From Nereocystis luetkeana (lineage: Eukaryota > Sar > Phaeophyceae > Laminariales > Laminariaceae): a stretch of 64,000 bases of DNA. Of the stretch, positions 41,889 through 56,057 are shown piece after piece. The first letter of the stretch is position 1. Each line of letters opens with the position of its first letter. The DNA is taken from contig JARUPZ010000021.1 of assembly GCA_031213475.1 (NCBI GenBank), positions 4,874,438 through 4,938,437 on the forward strand. The letters are read 5' to 3'. Below the pieces are notes generated by a model. It was given only the letters and a program-made list of their open reading frames with translations, was not told the origin of the DNA and did no database searches. A program made the position numbers and the translations under genes.

Positions 41889-43531
41889 GTGCAATCAGAA
41901 ACCCACGATGGACCCCCCTCCCCCCAAAAATCACAGGTAGGTATCCCTAATGTTTTACACAGCAATACCAGGTTCTGAATACTACCCCTCCCCCCCTCCG
42001 TGTAGTAGCTATATAGCCGTGAAATTCAGCAAACTCGCAGCCCTGCCTACGTAATACCGTATACCAGTCTGACCGTACAAACAAGGGATTTTTAGATGTG
42101 GTAACTAGATGTCAAAATGTGCCTCGTGTTTCTGGCCAAGACCGGCGCCCGGTAACAGATGTAAGACAGCAACACCGACACACCCCGAGGCGATTTTCCA
42201 AGGGACGAATTTCTCTCGAAACTGGGGGGGGGGGGGCACACACACTCAACGAAACTGGAGGGGAAAGCTGGAAGATCTCGTGGAGGCGTTATTCCCGTGG
42301 GCACATCACCTCTGCGTTTTGCGCCCACCTTCCCGTTGCCGAAAAAAATCAGCGTGGGAATTACTCCGAGGGGGTGTGCTATCCTCATCACCCGTGTGAT
42401 ATGGTGGTATAGCAGTTGCCACAGAAAACATGTTTCTGCCTAATTATTGTTGTTGTCAGGAGTACCTTCACACCCAAAAAGCCGGTGGGTGCGGTTCTAG
42501 TAACGGTTTTTCCGCCGCAGGTTGTATCACGTGAGTTGTATGTCAGGTACGGTATGTATCCCGAGGATTGTTCCGACGCTGGTGTGTGGTTGTATGATCG
42601 TCGGGGAGTTAAACTGCGTGCATAGGCTTCCTTTTTTTTTGTTGTATTCTCCCTTATTTCAATTATTTTAAGGGGAGGGGGTGCTCATGAGTGACCGGCG
42701 TTCCAGTTCATGCTGCGCTTCGTGGGGAGGCAGAGGTAGTGGCACGAGGTATGGCTGGGGCTACCAGGTATATACGAGAAATATTGGCAGCTTCATCGCG
42801 GACGGTGTGATGCCACCGCACCGACGTTTCCCGAGGCTCTACTGTATATACTGCGGCGCACAACCGGTATTTTTTACACCACAAGATGCGTCACTGGAAC
42901 TTCAGACGTGGTGATGTTACTGATGACGCCCTCACATGAGTTTATTTTTTTCGTGAAAATCTCCGCCAGCGGTCGTAAGACAGGCTCCAAAAAACGAGAA
43001 TAAGGCGTCTGTCTCGATGGATGGAAGAAAACATGTACTGGTACACGATACGTATTCTCATAGTAGGCGCAGCACCCGCGCGCAAGGGGATTTAAAATAT
43101 ACCCCAACCACCGGGCTATCAGTGTTCACTGACGGTTTGCTTAATTAATTGTTACCAGGTAGGGTGTATCTCACAATAAAATCACAATCCGGGGTCCACC
43201 GGCCGCCATAAGCCGGGATCTCGGGTTCACTCAAGGGCTACTACACGAGACATCGGCACACTATCCCGTATCACGTGCAGGCAAATAATACCAAGGTTGA
43301 TAGATGGAACTGAAAAAAAATACAGTCGCTTCTTCCGGTCACCGTATTAAAAATACAACCAAGCAAGTTTCGGGTGCACTCCTTCAGATTTACGATGTAG
43401 TAGCAGCTGTGGTATGTAGCCGGTCTCAAGAAGATTTGCCCCCCTCGCCCGAATAAAATAGTAAATGTCGGTGTTTCACTTGAAGGTTGTCCCCGCGCCG
43501 AATCAGGTGTGCATCGGACAGTAAGTTCTGG
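41889..43531. other. Gene-free interval
   Basis: No gene recognised. Around 42260-42400 a block containing AATCAGCGTG and ACTCCGAGGG also occurs at about 27490-27540. Confidence 0.45.
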
Positions 43532-43638
43532 TATTACGGAGGATTTCTATTGAATAGAACCTACGGTACACACAAAAACCTATATGTTTCGCTATTTTTA
43601 CAATATTTTTGTCCTATTTACTATGGCCCCCCGTAATA
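43532..43638. mobile_element. MITE-2 copy
   Basis: TA then TTACGGAGGATTTC at the left; ACTATGGCCCCCCGTAA then TA at the right. The left TIR is more eroded. Confidence 0.78.
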
Positions 43639-44724
43639 GTGCTTGAATAACATTGCTGCCATATATGCTGCCATTTGTTTCTCGCCATGTAATATACCTG
43701 GTACATTATTGCTCTCTGACAATGTATTCAGTATGACCGTAAATGTAAGGTGTAAGTCGACGATTTTTTACCATCTCAGCGTCCCTCACCTTTTACAATC
43801 AGACTGGGTCTCGTGTTCCGGTCCGATTTCAATCGCATATCCCTGACATACACGGCTGTGTGTCTCTTCTACCAATCACTGTCTCTAAACATCCCAACTC
43901 CTCTCGTCACTCTCGTCACGCAGGATAAAAACTTCTAGCCCACTCTCTCTCACCCCCTCTCTAAAGGGATGCGTGGTCAAATATCAAATGACTATAAGGC
44001 AAGCAACGAATGAGTACCCCCCCCCTCCCGTCTTATCACCCCTGTCCTATCCGGCATGGTGTTACAAATAGCCTCCTTGACAACGATTTAGGATATACCT
44101 TCACGGTTCTCGGGGCTACAAAGAATTTTCGATGGTGGGGTCAAGGCAGGGGCATAGACCCAACCCAACTCCCATCACCAACCCTAACCCTCCCTGCACT
44201 AACTGTGAGTGATAAAATTCCCGGAAAATTCAATATGTGCCGATGGAAGATGTATTGTATTACAGCAAATCGTTGTCGAGTGTACTGGAGTTCCTAAAAA
44301 TATGGCTTAGTTCCGGTAGTCAATTGGTCAACCTTTTACCAGCATGCCGGGAGACTACTAATGGTACTGCCTCAACAAGTGGCGTCAAAGTCAGGGCGTG
44401 TTGTTTTCTGTGAGGTCTCTGTGGGTTCGACTCTTCACCACCCTCCATAGCAGGCAGATAGAAAGAAAGGGCATGTCGAACCTGGAAACCATTGTTAGTG
44501 GTTGGTACTATACGATTAGTTTTTTTTTAATGCCCGCGGTCATGGCGTAGAGGCGTCCACCTACCCAACAACCTACACCCCTGAGTTCCTGCCTCGCTTC
44601 TTGGATCTTTGTAGGGCAGCCAGAACCTCGGACAAAAAATCTTGAATCTACTGCAGTACCTAAGAGCTTCGACGCCCAAAACGAACATTATTTTCTTTCG
44701 TCGACTGGGCGCGTCAAAAACGTT

Positions 44725-44756
<32 letters not shown>

Positions 44757-45410
44757 ATTTTAGGGTCGGAAAGTTGTGGCCTCGAGGCTTCTCTCTCTCT
44801 CCCTCTCCCTTCTCACACACGGTATGGGTCTGTTTTGACAGCGAAAAAATTGTCCGCACCCGCCGAATCCCGTGGGGACGAAAACAATTTACCACCATCG
44901 TGACCAGGCAAGTAACCTCTCCATCCAAAGTTGCTGTAGCGGTTAGACAGGGGTGTCCGTTTTTTTTTTTGGGGGGGGGGAAATATTATGTGGCGGAATC
45001 GATTTCGTTCCCCCCCCAACACGATTTCGTCGGATAGAAACAACTAAGTTCCTTGCGGCAAAAAATCCCCTCCCCCTCCTCCTCCTCCTCCTCCTCCGGA
45101 ATTTTCGGGTTCGAAGCACAGCACTGTACGTATTTGAGACTGTCACGTGCGTCCAATATAGTTCGTGCATATCTGGAGTCAAGTTTCCTCTTTTGTTACC
45201 GGTTTCTCCTTTGTTTGGTTTTCTTCTTTCTTCGGGCGATATTTTGTTTATGAGTGATCAACGTTGAAGCTACTGTGGTCCAATAGGCTGCCGTAGTCCA
45301 ATAGCCTACTGCAAGCCAATAGGTTTACTCTTTGTTATGTTGTGTCCCACGGTGTTCTTCTCTTGGGGAAGGTTTGCGAGTGATTAACTTTGAAGCTCAT
45401 GCCGCGGGCG
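43639..45410. other. Gene-free interval with tRNA-like patches
   Basis: No gene. (GTT)n occurs at 44724-44757 and (CCT)n near 45070. Two weak tRNA-like box pairs (44385-44450 and 44545-44610) may be SINE relics but do not form a convincing unit. Confidence 0.45.
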
Positions 45411-45507
45411 TTAACCCTTTTAGATCCACAATCCCGTTTTGGGGACAAGCTACTCAAATTCCAAGTGGTTTGTGCCCAAAACGGGACTGCGGTTCTAAAA
45501 GGGTTAA
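45411..45507. mobile_element. MITE-1 copy, intact, with TTAA duplication
   Basis: TTAA (45411-45414), then an 89-bp palindrome from CCCTTTTAG to CTAAAAGGG, then TTAA (45504-45507). The flanks, AGCTCATGCCGC on the left and CGGATGGCAA on the right, are the two halves of a LINE-2-type 3' end, so the MITE split that fragment. Confidence 0.88.
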
Positions 45508-45658
45508 TGCCGGATGGCAAACGCAACAATAGTGTCAGGTGAATGTGGTAAGTTGTTAGTGTGTACCAGTGCCCTGGGGGGGAAAATCATGTCCGTTTAA
45601 TGTTCACATCAAGCAGAGCCTAGATGGAGATCCACTCCTTCGGAATCCTCTGGCTCGA

Positions 45659-45702
<44 letters not shown>
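45659..45702. repeat. (AT)n microsatellite
   Basis: About 22 AT dinucleotides. Confidence 0.95.
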
Positions 45703-45704
<2 letters not shown>

Positions 45705-45889
45705 AGATAGAGTACCTTGGTTTATAGTACGCCAGGTAGAGACCTACCATCAGTACGTATGTATATAGACCAACCATCAGTATGTATATAGACCAACCGT
45801 CAGCAAATAAGATAGTTGTAATCGCAGCATGGATACGTACGTCTAGTATCGAAGTAGCCGAGGAGATAGAAATATACGTACGTACTATG

Positions 45890-46110
45890 TTCACACATAA
45901 CTCACGGGGTGTCGCGCTGCATAGTATCTTCATACAGGATACTACGCTCATACAGAACTCACGGGATGTTGCGCTGCATAGTATCTTCATACAGGATACT
46001 ATGCCCATACAGAACTCTCGGGGTGTTGCGCTGCATAGTATCTTCATACAGGATACTATGTGCATACATAATTCCCGGGGTGTAACTACATAGCATCCAT
46101 AGCGAGCCCA
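45890..46110. repeat. 57-bp minisatellite
   Basis: At least three units spaced exactly 57 bp (GCGCTGCATAGTATC at 45914, 45971, 46028), continuing with eroded copies to about 46200. 57 is a multiple of three, which keeps repeat-peptide frames open on both strands. Confidence 0.85.
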
Positions 46111-47394
46111 TACAGGATTCTCCGGGTGCTGCTCTATATAGTATCCTCATACAGGACTCACCGGGTGTTGCATTACATAGTAGTACCTTCATACTCGAGG
46201 TTTTACGGGATGGCACGCATGAAGTTAAGGGTGGCGCGTGCCCCCAGTTGAGGGTGACGCGTGCCTCCTTGCAAGTAGATTATAGCCGGTCGAAGACAGA
46301 TCACATTTCTGTCTTCAAAACCCAGCAGCGTTCCACGCCCCCTCCTTGCTCACTCGTCTCTTGCCCCCTTCGAGCAAGCCGCACACTCATAATAAAAGAG
46401 AACATCTCACGAACTGCGTCTGAGTTTGGCCAAGCACAGACACCTAGGTCCTGTGTCACACTTCTTCTTCTGTCGATCATCATCACTGCTACCCTTGACC
46501 TTGCCTTCTCTCCCACATCACAATATACCATATATATCTAAATATATTGATTAATCGTGTGTCAAATATATAATCGACTCGGTCAACTAACCCAATAAGC
46601 CTCGATTGGAAAACCCCTCCCCTGAGCAGTGGCGGGATCTGTGCTGTCGCTGCGTTTTGGTCTCGTGTGCTCGATGGATGGGTGGCTGAAGCTCATCTAT
46701 CAGTAGAACGCAGTGCTGCCTCGTAATGCGGTTTATTCTTCGTTTTAATATATATATATATATATATATATGAAGAGGATTTAGAGCGGGCGATGAAAAC
46801 GTTAGGCGCGGACCCCACTCTGGAGGGGAGATACAACATCACCGTGTGATGCTCACCACCAACCAGAATCCCAACGGGGATGGATCTCCCCTCCTCCCGA
46901 ACCCTCTGGTCCCGAACTAAATATGTATGGAGGCGTGCCACGATAGTTGTGTATCTCTAATAAATGTGGGCAGCACTTTCTGGCCAAATATATCGTCACT
47001 GGGACCGACCGAGCTTTTTGCCCCTAGTCGGAAACTGCGGTCCCGTTTGGGGGACAAACCAGTTAAACTTTTAAGCAGTTTGCTCTAAATGGGCTATAAC
47101 CCAATATCGTCCGAATGCCACTATCACGGGGACCCGTAGCAATTAGGCCCGAAACAAGCCCGCCGAAAGCACCCACTGTGGCGCATGTATACCAAGAGAG
47201 CTGCTTGCTGCGTGAATCTAAAACGTTGTCTGCGCAAATTTCGCGGTTGATGATAGATAGGGTTCCTATTGAACCTTCGTACGTTTGTATTCTTCAGAAA
47301 ATCATTGGGAAGCCTCTCTCCCCCCCGCTTGTGGCCTGTGTAGAAGGGGACGCCGTGATGATACTAAGTATAGTGTTTCACAATATTGTTACTA
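46111..47394. other. Gene-free interval
   Basis: No gene recognised. (AT)n at 46748-46771. A decayed MITE-1 lies at about 47021-47090 (GGTCCCGTTTGGGGGACAAA), and a fainter one follows at 47710-47768. Confidence 0.45.
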
Positions 47395-47470
47395 GGCTTG
47401 CCATCCGACAACTAACTGTGCAGCATGAACTTTCACGTTGATCAATCAAAACGTTCCTGAAGGAAGAAAT
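47395..47470 (-). mobile_element. LINE-2-type 3' end fragment
   Basis: On the minus strand it carries GATCAACGTGAAAGTTCATG and the conserved GTTGTCGGATGGCAAG terminus. Confidence 0.6.
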
Positions 47471-48289
47471 CTCCGTATACAAAGGAAACCTTTACACCAA
47501 GTATATCTACCTTCCGTGTCTACTTCTTCTATGTATTTTATCTACGATACTCTATGTCTTATTTTTGTTCCCTCGTACATCCTAATATGTATTCGTTTCT
47601 GCTATATATACTCTTGACTCCTAACCCGCGTCCAAGCTCCACCCCCACGCCATCGGTGTGGGTCTGCCATCTCCTCCCCTCCTAATATATTATTGTTCGT
47701 GATACACTTTGTTGGCCCCTTTATGGCTGCACTCTCGCCTGGGGCACAAATCACTTGGAGTTAGAGCCATGTATACGTTTCCGTACAGTGCCGTGCTAAG
47801 GGTTTTGTAGGGGTTTCGCGATGTTAGCTTTTCTAAAAAAAAACGAGTTTTTTTGTGGGGTACATGGGTTCTCAACTGAGGATCCTCAGAAAATTCAGGC
47901 GCTTGCCCCTATAAGGCAAAGCACGCGTCTGTGTATATATGTGTGTGTAGTCTGTGTGCATATATATATATATATGTGTGTGTAGATAAGTTGATACCCT
48001 GGTAGGTCGTGTATCGCATAAATGTGATACCGGCCCGGGTATAAGTTTGCCGGTGCGCATATCTCAATGTCGTCGAGAGCACAGCAACCGCTTGATTTCT
48101 TTCCCAGCCAGAAAGGGGGCGTTTATTTGTTTGTTCTCGTTGTGATGTCGGTGTTGGGGTCAAACGTCAGTCACTGCTTGCTGAAGTACGAACGGTAACA
48201 TGTACCTGGGATGCACAACCAGGGGCAAACTTCTACCTGGCAAGTTGCTGCAAGCTCTTATTTCCCTCAGATTTTTATAGCGGTAAGCT

Positions 48290-48365
48290 ATCTATATTAT
48301 TATCATTTCTCTTGCCACCCGACAATGTGCAGCATGATCTTCAACATTGATCACTCATGATATAG
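48290..48365 (-). mobile_element. LINE-2-type 3' end fragment
   Basis: On the minus strand: GAAGATCATGCTGCACATTG, TCGGGTGGCAAGAGAAAT, then an (AAT)-like tail. Confidence 0.65.
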
Positions 48366-48645
48366 TACTGCTGCATACGAACCCCTCGCAAACGTATAAA
48401 ATCACGACGTCTCCCCAAGAATTCGCGCAGGCAGGCGTAATTATTGCACCATTCTCTCTTGACATCCGGTGAAACTGCTATTAATACGTACCCGTCTGGG
48501 GGCGTAAATATAAAGACCGTTTGATATCGATATTGACGCTCAAACGGTTCTTATATTACCGCCGAGAGAGGCATCCAGTGACGCTGGCAATGGCGCCAGG
48601 AGTTGTAGTAACATTGATTGGGTGTGGTGACTGTCCGAGATAACT

Positions 48646-48771
48646 GTTTACGGGGGACCATAGTAAGTAGGACAAAATATTGTTGAAAAAAATAGCGAAA
48701 TAAATAGGTTTTTGAGTGTACCGTAGGTCCTACGTACCAGGTACCGGTACTTAATATGGTCCCTCGTAATA
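48646..48771. mobile_element. MITE-2 copy
   Basis: TTACGGGGGACCATAGTAAG at the left and TATGGTCCCTCGTAA at the right. TACCAGGTACCGGTAC interrupts the right arm. Confidence 0.78.
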
Positions 48772-48877
48772 ACTGCGGTGTACAACGTGGTGAGCTGCCC
48801 GCCCGCCCACATCATGCAGCATGCAGCGACTACGCAAACATACTTGAAACACGGAGTATGCGTACAACAATAGCATC

Positions 48878-49783
<906 letters not shown>

Positions 49784-49826
49784 ACTACTACCACTACTAC
49801 TACCACCACCACCACTACTACTACTG

Positions 49827-49860
<34 letters not shown>

Positions 49861-49916
49861 GACTACTACTACTACTACTACTACTACTAAGTAACTACTA
49901 CTACTACTATTACTAT

Positions 49917-49948
<32 letters not shown>

Positions 49949-50002
49949 ATACTACTACTACTACGACTACTACTACCACCACTACTACTACTACTACTAC
50001 TG

Positions 50003-50056
<54 letters not shown>

Positions 50057-50154
50057 TTAATACTACTACTACTACTACCACCACTAATACTACTACTACT
50101 ACTGCTACTACTACTACTACTACTGCTGCTACCACTACTATTAAATATTACTGT

Positions 50155-50245
<91 letters not shown>

Positions 50246-50272
50246 GTATTACTACTAGCACTACTACTACCC

Positions 50273-50317
<45 letters not shown>

Positions 50318-50320
50318 TAA

Positions 50321-50352
<32 letters not shown>
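49784..50352. repeat. (ACT)n microsatellite, about 570 bp
   Basis: An interrupted ACT array with CCA, TGC and ATT variants. It ends about 38 bp before the 5' truncation point of a LINE-1 copy. Confidence 0.97.
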
Positions 50353-50391
50353 GAGGTAGAAGAAATTCTTACTACTTTTACCCTCCGACAA

Positions 50392-51299
50392 TGCATCTAC
50401 AAACACCAGACCAGACTACCCTCGCACCACCGCTCGTCATCGAAGCAGCACGCCAGAGGTATAAATAGACGACCCGGTTCTTATACCTGGGCGGCATTAT
50501 CCACGAAAACGCTGACCTCTCCCTCGAAATCGACCGACGGATCCGCCTCATGCGAGCATGCCTCAAACGGTTCGGCCCGGAGTTGTAAAAAAATATGATA
50601 GGACGACCGCCCCCCTTAGCCTAAAAGTCCGAATGCTGAAGGCCGAGGTGATTGAGACCCTGCTGTACGGGTGTGTGACGGTGGACCCTCAGAGCGGAAC
50701 GCTTCTCCAAACTTCGAACGGCGCACCACCAAGTCCTGTTGTTGCGAGTCATTCCCTTCCAGCGCCGACTTCGAACTGACCGTGCCACCCTCTCGTACGC
50801 GAAGGCCCTCAAGATGACACGTTGTGAGAGCATCGAAACGACCATTCGTAAACGGCGGCTCTTCTTTGCGGGGGGCGTGGCACGGCAAAGCAAGGAGCGA
50901 TTACCCAGTCGGGTAATGTTCGGGGCGATAACCGGTGGGGAGAACCCGAGACCAGGCGGACAGTGTAAGACTTGGCATAGATGCATAGTCGAAGACCTTA
51001 GGGAATTCCGAGCCACCGAAGGGGCAACGGAAGTTGCCCCCTCCTTGGTGTTTGGAGTTGACACCGCGTTGTGGTCCACTGCAGCCAAAAAGCCGAGGAA
51101 GTGGTACCGGGGGATCCTTGAAGCAGCCGAACGGTTCATGGTGAGGTGGCACGAGGCTGAGGCTGAGATGAGTAGGCTGCGCCGCGCATCCACCGTGGAT
51201 GGGGTCCTAGGGAATGGGGGGGGGGGGGGGGGGCAACAGGAGCAGTGGCAGAAAACCCGACCAAGGGAATGCGGAGAGGGGGGGGGACAGGAGGGGTAG
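50392..51299 (+). pseudogene. LINE-1 reverse transcriptase, C-terminal remnant
   Basis: The peptide matches the C-terminal ~320 residues of the RT ORF on the other strand at 61.4-63.7 kb, including [20 protein letters not shown] and [13 protein letters not shown]. The RT active site itself is missing. At least two frameshifts upstream of 50739, so it is non-functional. Confidence 0.85.
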
Positions 51300-52144
51300 A
51301 AGGGAAACTGCGGTAGACGAAAGTAGGAGGGAGATGGCAGACAGGGTAGCAAGGCACCAGGCCGACTAGGAAGCAGAATATGACCATACTACTAGTGCCA
51401 CCAACTGGTGCTGCTGGTTCGAACGTGGTCTTCCCTTGTTTTCTCTTCTTTTAGTTTTGTTTTTTTTTCTTTCTTGCACTCATTCTCCGTGATTTTTCAT
51501 TTTATTTCTCTCTCTCTCTTCCTTTTTTCGATTGATAAGCCGTACTGAAGGAGCCGTGTGGCGTGGTTGGAAGACGAACCTGCTCTGCTCGTTTCGTATT
51601 GTCTGACGCCAAGGGGCTGGGCATAGTTGACGAACGCAGGGCGGAGACGGCAGTCAGGGTAGCAAGGTACCATGCGAACTAGCAGGGAGAACCTGGCTAT
51701 ACTACTCGTACCACAATCTGCTGCAGCTACCTGGTGGGTGCTTTGTGCTTTGGTTTGCCTGTTATTTTCCCTTTTTTGTTATTTTTCCCTTGGTTCTTTG
51801 TTTTACTCTGTTTAAAAGTAGTGGTGTTTTTGTTATTTTCTTTTTTTCAGCTCGTTATTTTCAAGTGTTTGCCACATCGCCTGCGGGGGGGGGGCACGAC
51901 AGATTGTTTCTTCTATTTTATCTCTTTTTCTTTCATTGTTTTCTTTTCTCTTTCGATTTGTCTTCTTTGTTTTTGTTTTCTCTTCGATTGTTTCCTTTCG
52001 TTTCTCTATTTCATAGAATGTGTTTGTCGTGCCTGTCGTATTTAGTACGTATGATGACATGGCATTGCATTGCCCACTGCAGTGCTTACTGCATACCAGG
52101 TACGTGGCAACGTTGCATCCCTGTGGCGTCTCACATAGCTTTGT

Positions 52145-52496
52145 TACAGGCGTCCCCGGTGACTTGGTATGTGGCCCGCGTGACTATCAATATCAATTTC
52201 GTGGGTTCAAATCCCACCGAGTGCATGCTCGCAGGGACTTTTTCTTGCATAAAAAAAAAGGATTGGCGGGAAGCGCGAGAGCGTGAGTTAGCTACATTCA
52301 TTCAATGAAAATCGACGAGCAGTGGCAATGCTGAACCCTATGCGCGACAAAAAATTAAGGCACGTACCGGGGGGGGGAAGGGACGACACCTGTGACCACG
52401 GCTTGTCCAGAAGATCGCTGAGGCTAAAACCTCCTACGAGATAGGCTGGAAAGTAAAAGTGATGACTAAAAACAAATAAAATATATATATATATAT
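52145..52496 (+). mobile_element. SINE-2 copy with 10-bp target site duplication
   Basis: A tRNA-like head (GGCGTCCCCGGTGACTTGG, B box GGTTCAAATCC), a body sharing GCGACAAAAA(A)TTAAGGCAC with SINE-1, and an A/AT-rich tail. It is flanked by ATAGCTTTGT at 52135-52144 and again at 52497-52506. The duplicated target is LINE-1 3' UTR sequence, proving insertion order. Confidence 0.9.
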
Positions 52497-52660
52497 ATAG
52501 CTTTGTGACCACAGAACTTGTATTTCTTCTAGGATTGAAGAATTGGCACGGACACTGGTTGTGCTGGATGTCGACGGGTAGAAAGAACGCGGTTTCATGT
52601 GAAGACCACACACACGATACACCATGTTCCATTCCTACTGTACTGGAATCGAACACCTCC

Positions 52661-53158
52661 TAAGGGTCATTCTTATCGGAGAGTTTTTTTCCCTAATTTT
52701 CGACATTTTTTTCGCGCAATTTTTCAATCTTCCATATTTTCCTGTTTTTTTTTCCAAATATTGGAATGTTAACGAACTTGATATTTTTGCTTCTGGAGAA
52801 TTTCACGAATAGGGACAGAACGCCTCCGTATATTGATACGTATCTCCGATTATTTCCAAACTTTGGAAATTTTGGAAAAAACGCGATAGTCGTATTAGGC
52901 TCATTCGTATTAGGCTCATTCTTATCGGAGAGCTTTTTTTCCAAAATTTCTAAAGTTTGGAAATAATTGGAGATATGTATCGATATACGGAGGCGTTCTG
53001 TCACTATCCGTGAATTTTCCAGAAGCAAAAACATCAAGTTCGTTAACATTCCAATATTTGGAAAAAAAAACAGGAAAATATGGAAGATTGAAAAATTGCG
53101 CGAAAAAAATGTCGGAAAAATTGGGAAAAAAAGCTCTCCGATAAGAATGACCCTTAAT
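52661..53158. mobile_element. Inverted pair of TIR elements (foldback, ~500 bp)
   Basis: Two copies of the 23.8-kb element lie head to head (about 52665-52893 and 52915-53155) around a spacer with duplicated GTATTAGGCTCATTC. Outer ends are AAGGGTCATTCTTATCGG and its reverse complement. The whole unit is palindromic. Confidence 0.8.
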
Positions 53159-53599
53159 AAGTCTCTCTCACTCGGAAGCATGAACAGATGCACTACTATT
53201 AATACTTCTGTACTTTCCCTGCTTGAAGGTTCCTACCTTGCCTACCTGTGATCGTATTCAATTCTAGCCGGAATGGAACCAGGTATCTATTATTATTAAT
53301 AATTCGTTTTGAGCTCGTCGGTATTACTTTGTCTACGTATCATACATGCCTCTTTTTTCTCTCTTTTTCAAGAGTTTCAAAAATATATATATTCTTCGCT
53401 TTTTTTGTCCAGTCGCTCCGTACTGGCACGAGTATACAGGTGGGTACGAGGTACGAGGAACGAGAGCGCCACAGCTGTGTTGCGTTGACAATGTGTCCCC
53501 TTTCAGCCAGCAACACTCCCGGGATTTCAACTCTACCGTAGTCCTGGAGGGTATATCCTTGTACGAGAGTAATACGACATATTTCCGGAGGGAAATATA

Positions 53600-54920
<1,321 letters not shown>

Positions 54921-55195
54921 AACCTCGGGAACAAAAAGGAATCCTTGGAACGCCAACCATTGCATCGTTGGACCCGTTGAGTTCTCACAGGAGAGGAGTG
55001 CGCGAGCGATCGTTTTTCATCTCGGCGATCTTGTGTCCTGCCGACAACGGTCACAAGTCAAGTAAGAAGAGTGCTCAAAAAAGAAGAAAAAAAAAAAAAA
55101 GGTCGAGAACATTCTAATTTTCGGAAGTGCTACTCTTTCGTATGATCGATCTCTCCCTCTCAACAAGACAACAAGCTTTTTCCCGAAAACACCTG

Positions 55196-55790
55196 GTAGC
55201 AAGGTACCAGGCGGATTAGCAGGGAGAACCTGGCTATACTACTCGTACCACAAGCTGCTGCCGCCACCTAGAAGGTGCTTTGGGCTTTGGTCTGCCTGTT
55301 ATTTCCCCTTTGTTATTTTTCCTTGTTACTTTCTCCTTGGTTCTTTGTCTTACTCTGTTCACAAGCAGTGGTGTCTTTTGTTATTTCTTCTTTTTTCCAG
55401 CTCGTTCTTTTTCAAGTGTAGGCCACCTCGCCTGCGGGGGGGGGGGCACGACAGATTGTTTCTCTTAGATTTTGCTTTCATTTTTCTTCTTTTTCTTTTT
55501 CGACTTGTCTACCTTGTTTTGTTTTCTCTTTGATTGTTTCTTTTCGTTTCACTATTTCATAGATTGCGTATGTCGTGCCTGTCGTATCTAGTATGATGAC
55601 ATGGCTTTGCATTGCCCACTGCAGTTCACACTGCACACGTGGCAACGTAGTATCTCTGTGGCGTAGCTTTGTGACCACAGAACTTGTATCTCTTCTAGGA
55701 TGGAAGAATCGGCACGGACACTGGTTGTGCTGGATGTCGACGGGTAGAAAGAACGGTTTAATGTGAAGAACACACACACACACACACTCT
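55196..55790 (+). mobile_element. 5'-truncated LINE-1 copy (3' UTR only)
   Basis: Starts in the segment just after the LINE-1 stop codon region (GCAAGGTACCAGGCGGATTA), contains the G-run/GCACGACAG block and finishes with GTGAAGAACACACAC and a long (CA)n tail. Confidence 0.82.
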
Positions 55791-55844
55791 CTATCTTTTG
55801 CTCGGTAGTTTCACTTTTTGTTCGGTATTTTCAACCAGGGTGTG

Positions 55845-55950
55845 AAGAATCGTCACGGACACTGCTTGCTGCGTGTGTGCTGGAGGTCGACGAATCGTCA
55901 CGGACACTGCTTGCTGCGTGTGTGCTGGAGGTCGACGAGTAGAAGAACGG
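55845..55950 (+). repeat. Tandem ~47-bp duplication of LINE-1 3'-end sequence
   Basis: GAATCGTCACGGACACTGCT through GTGTGCTGGAGGTCGACGA occurs twice in tandem. It is related to the GGCACGGACACTGGTTGTGC block of the LINE-1 3' UTR. Confidence 0.7.
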
Positions 55951-55951
55951 A

Positions 55952-56055
55952 ATAACCCTCTCCAGGACTGCAGTCCCGTTCCGCGGACAAACCAGTCAAA
56001 TTTTAAGTACTTTGTCCCCAGAACGGGACCGCGGTACTACTGTAAAAAGGGTTAA
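55952..56055. mobile_element. MITE-1 copy between LINE-1 and LINE-2 sequence
   Basis: Body 55956-56051. The left flank ATAA (mutated TTAA) follows LINE-1 3'-end sequence (GTAGAAGAACGG), and the right flank TTAA precedes the truncated LINE-2. It fits insertion into the TTTAATGTG part of a LINE-1 3' end. Confidence 0.75.
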
Positions 56056-56057
56056 TA

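Larger units (their letters stand above)
50390..52612 (+). mobile_element. 5'-truncated LINE-1 copy, interrupted by SINE-2
   Basis: Starts at the equivalent of residue ~454 of the RT ORF at 61384-63708 and continues through the C-terminal region (intact frame 50739-51299), the 3' UTR and the terminal GTGAAGACCACACACACGA. Frameshifts and an in-frame TAG at about 50465-50690 break the upstream part. The terminal 3' UTR is split at 52144 by a SINE-2 with a 10-bp target duplication. Confidence 0.88.

Noticed and set aside
44385-44610. Possible tRNA gene or third SINE family
   Set aside because: A/B-box-like words are present (GGTTCGACTCT; TGGCGTAGAGG) but no cloverleaf or second copy could be drawn.
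45604-46093. Cys/Met-rich repeat-protein frames
   Set aside because: Translations of the 57-bp minisatellite; no start context or homology.
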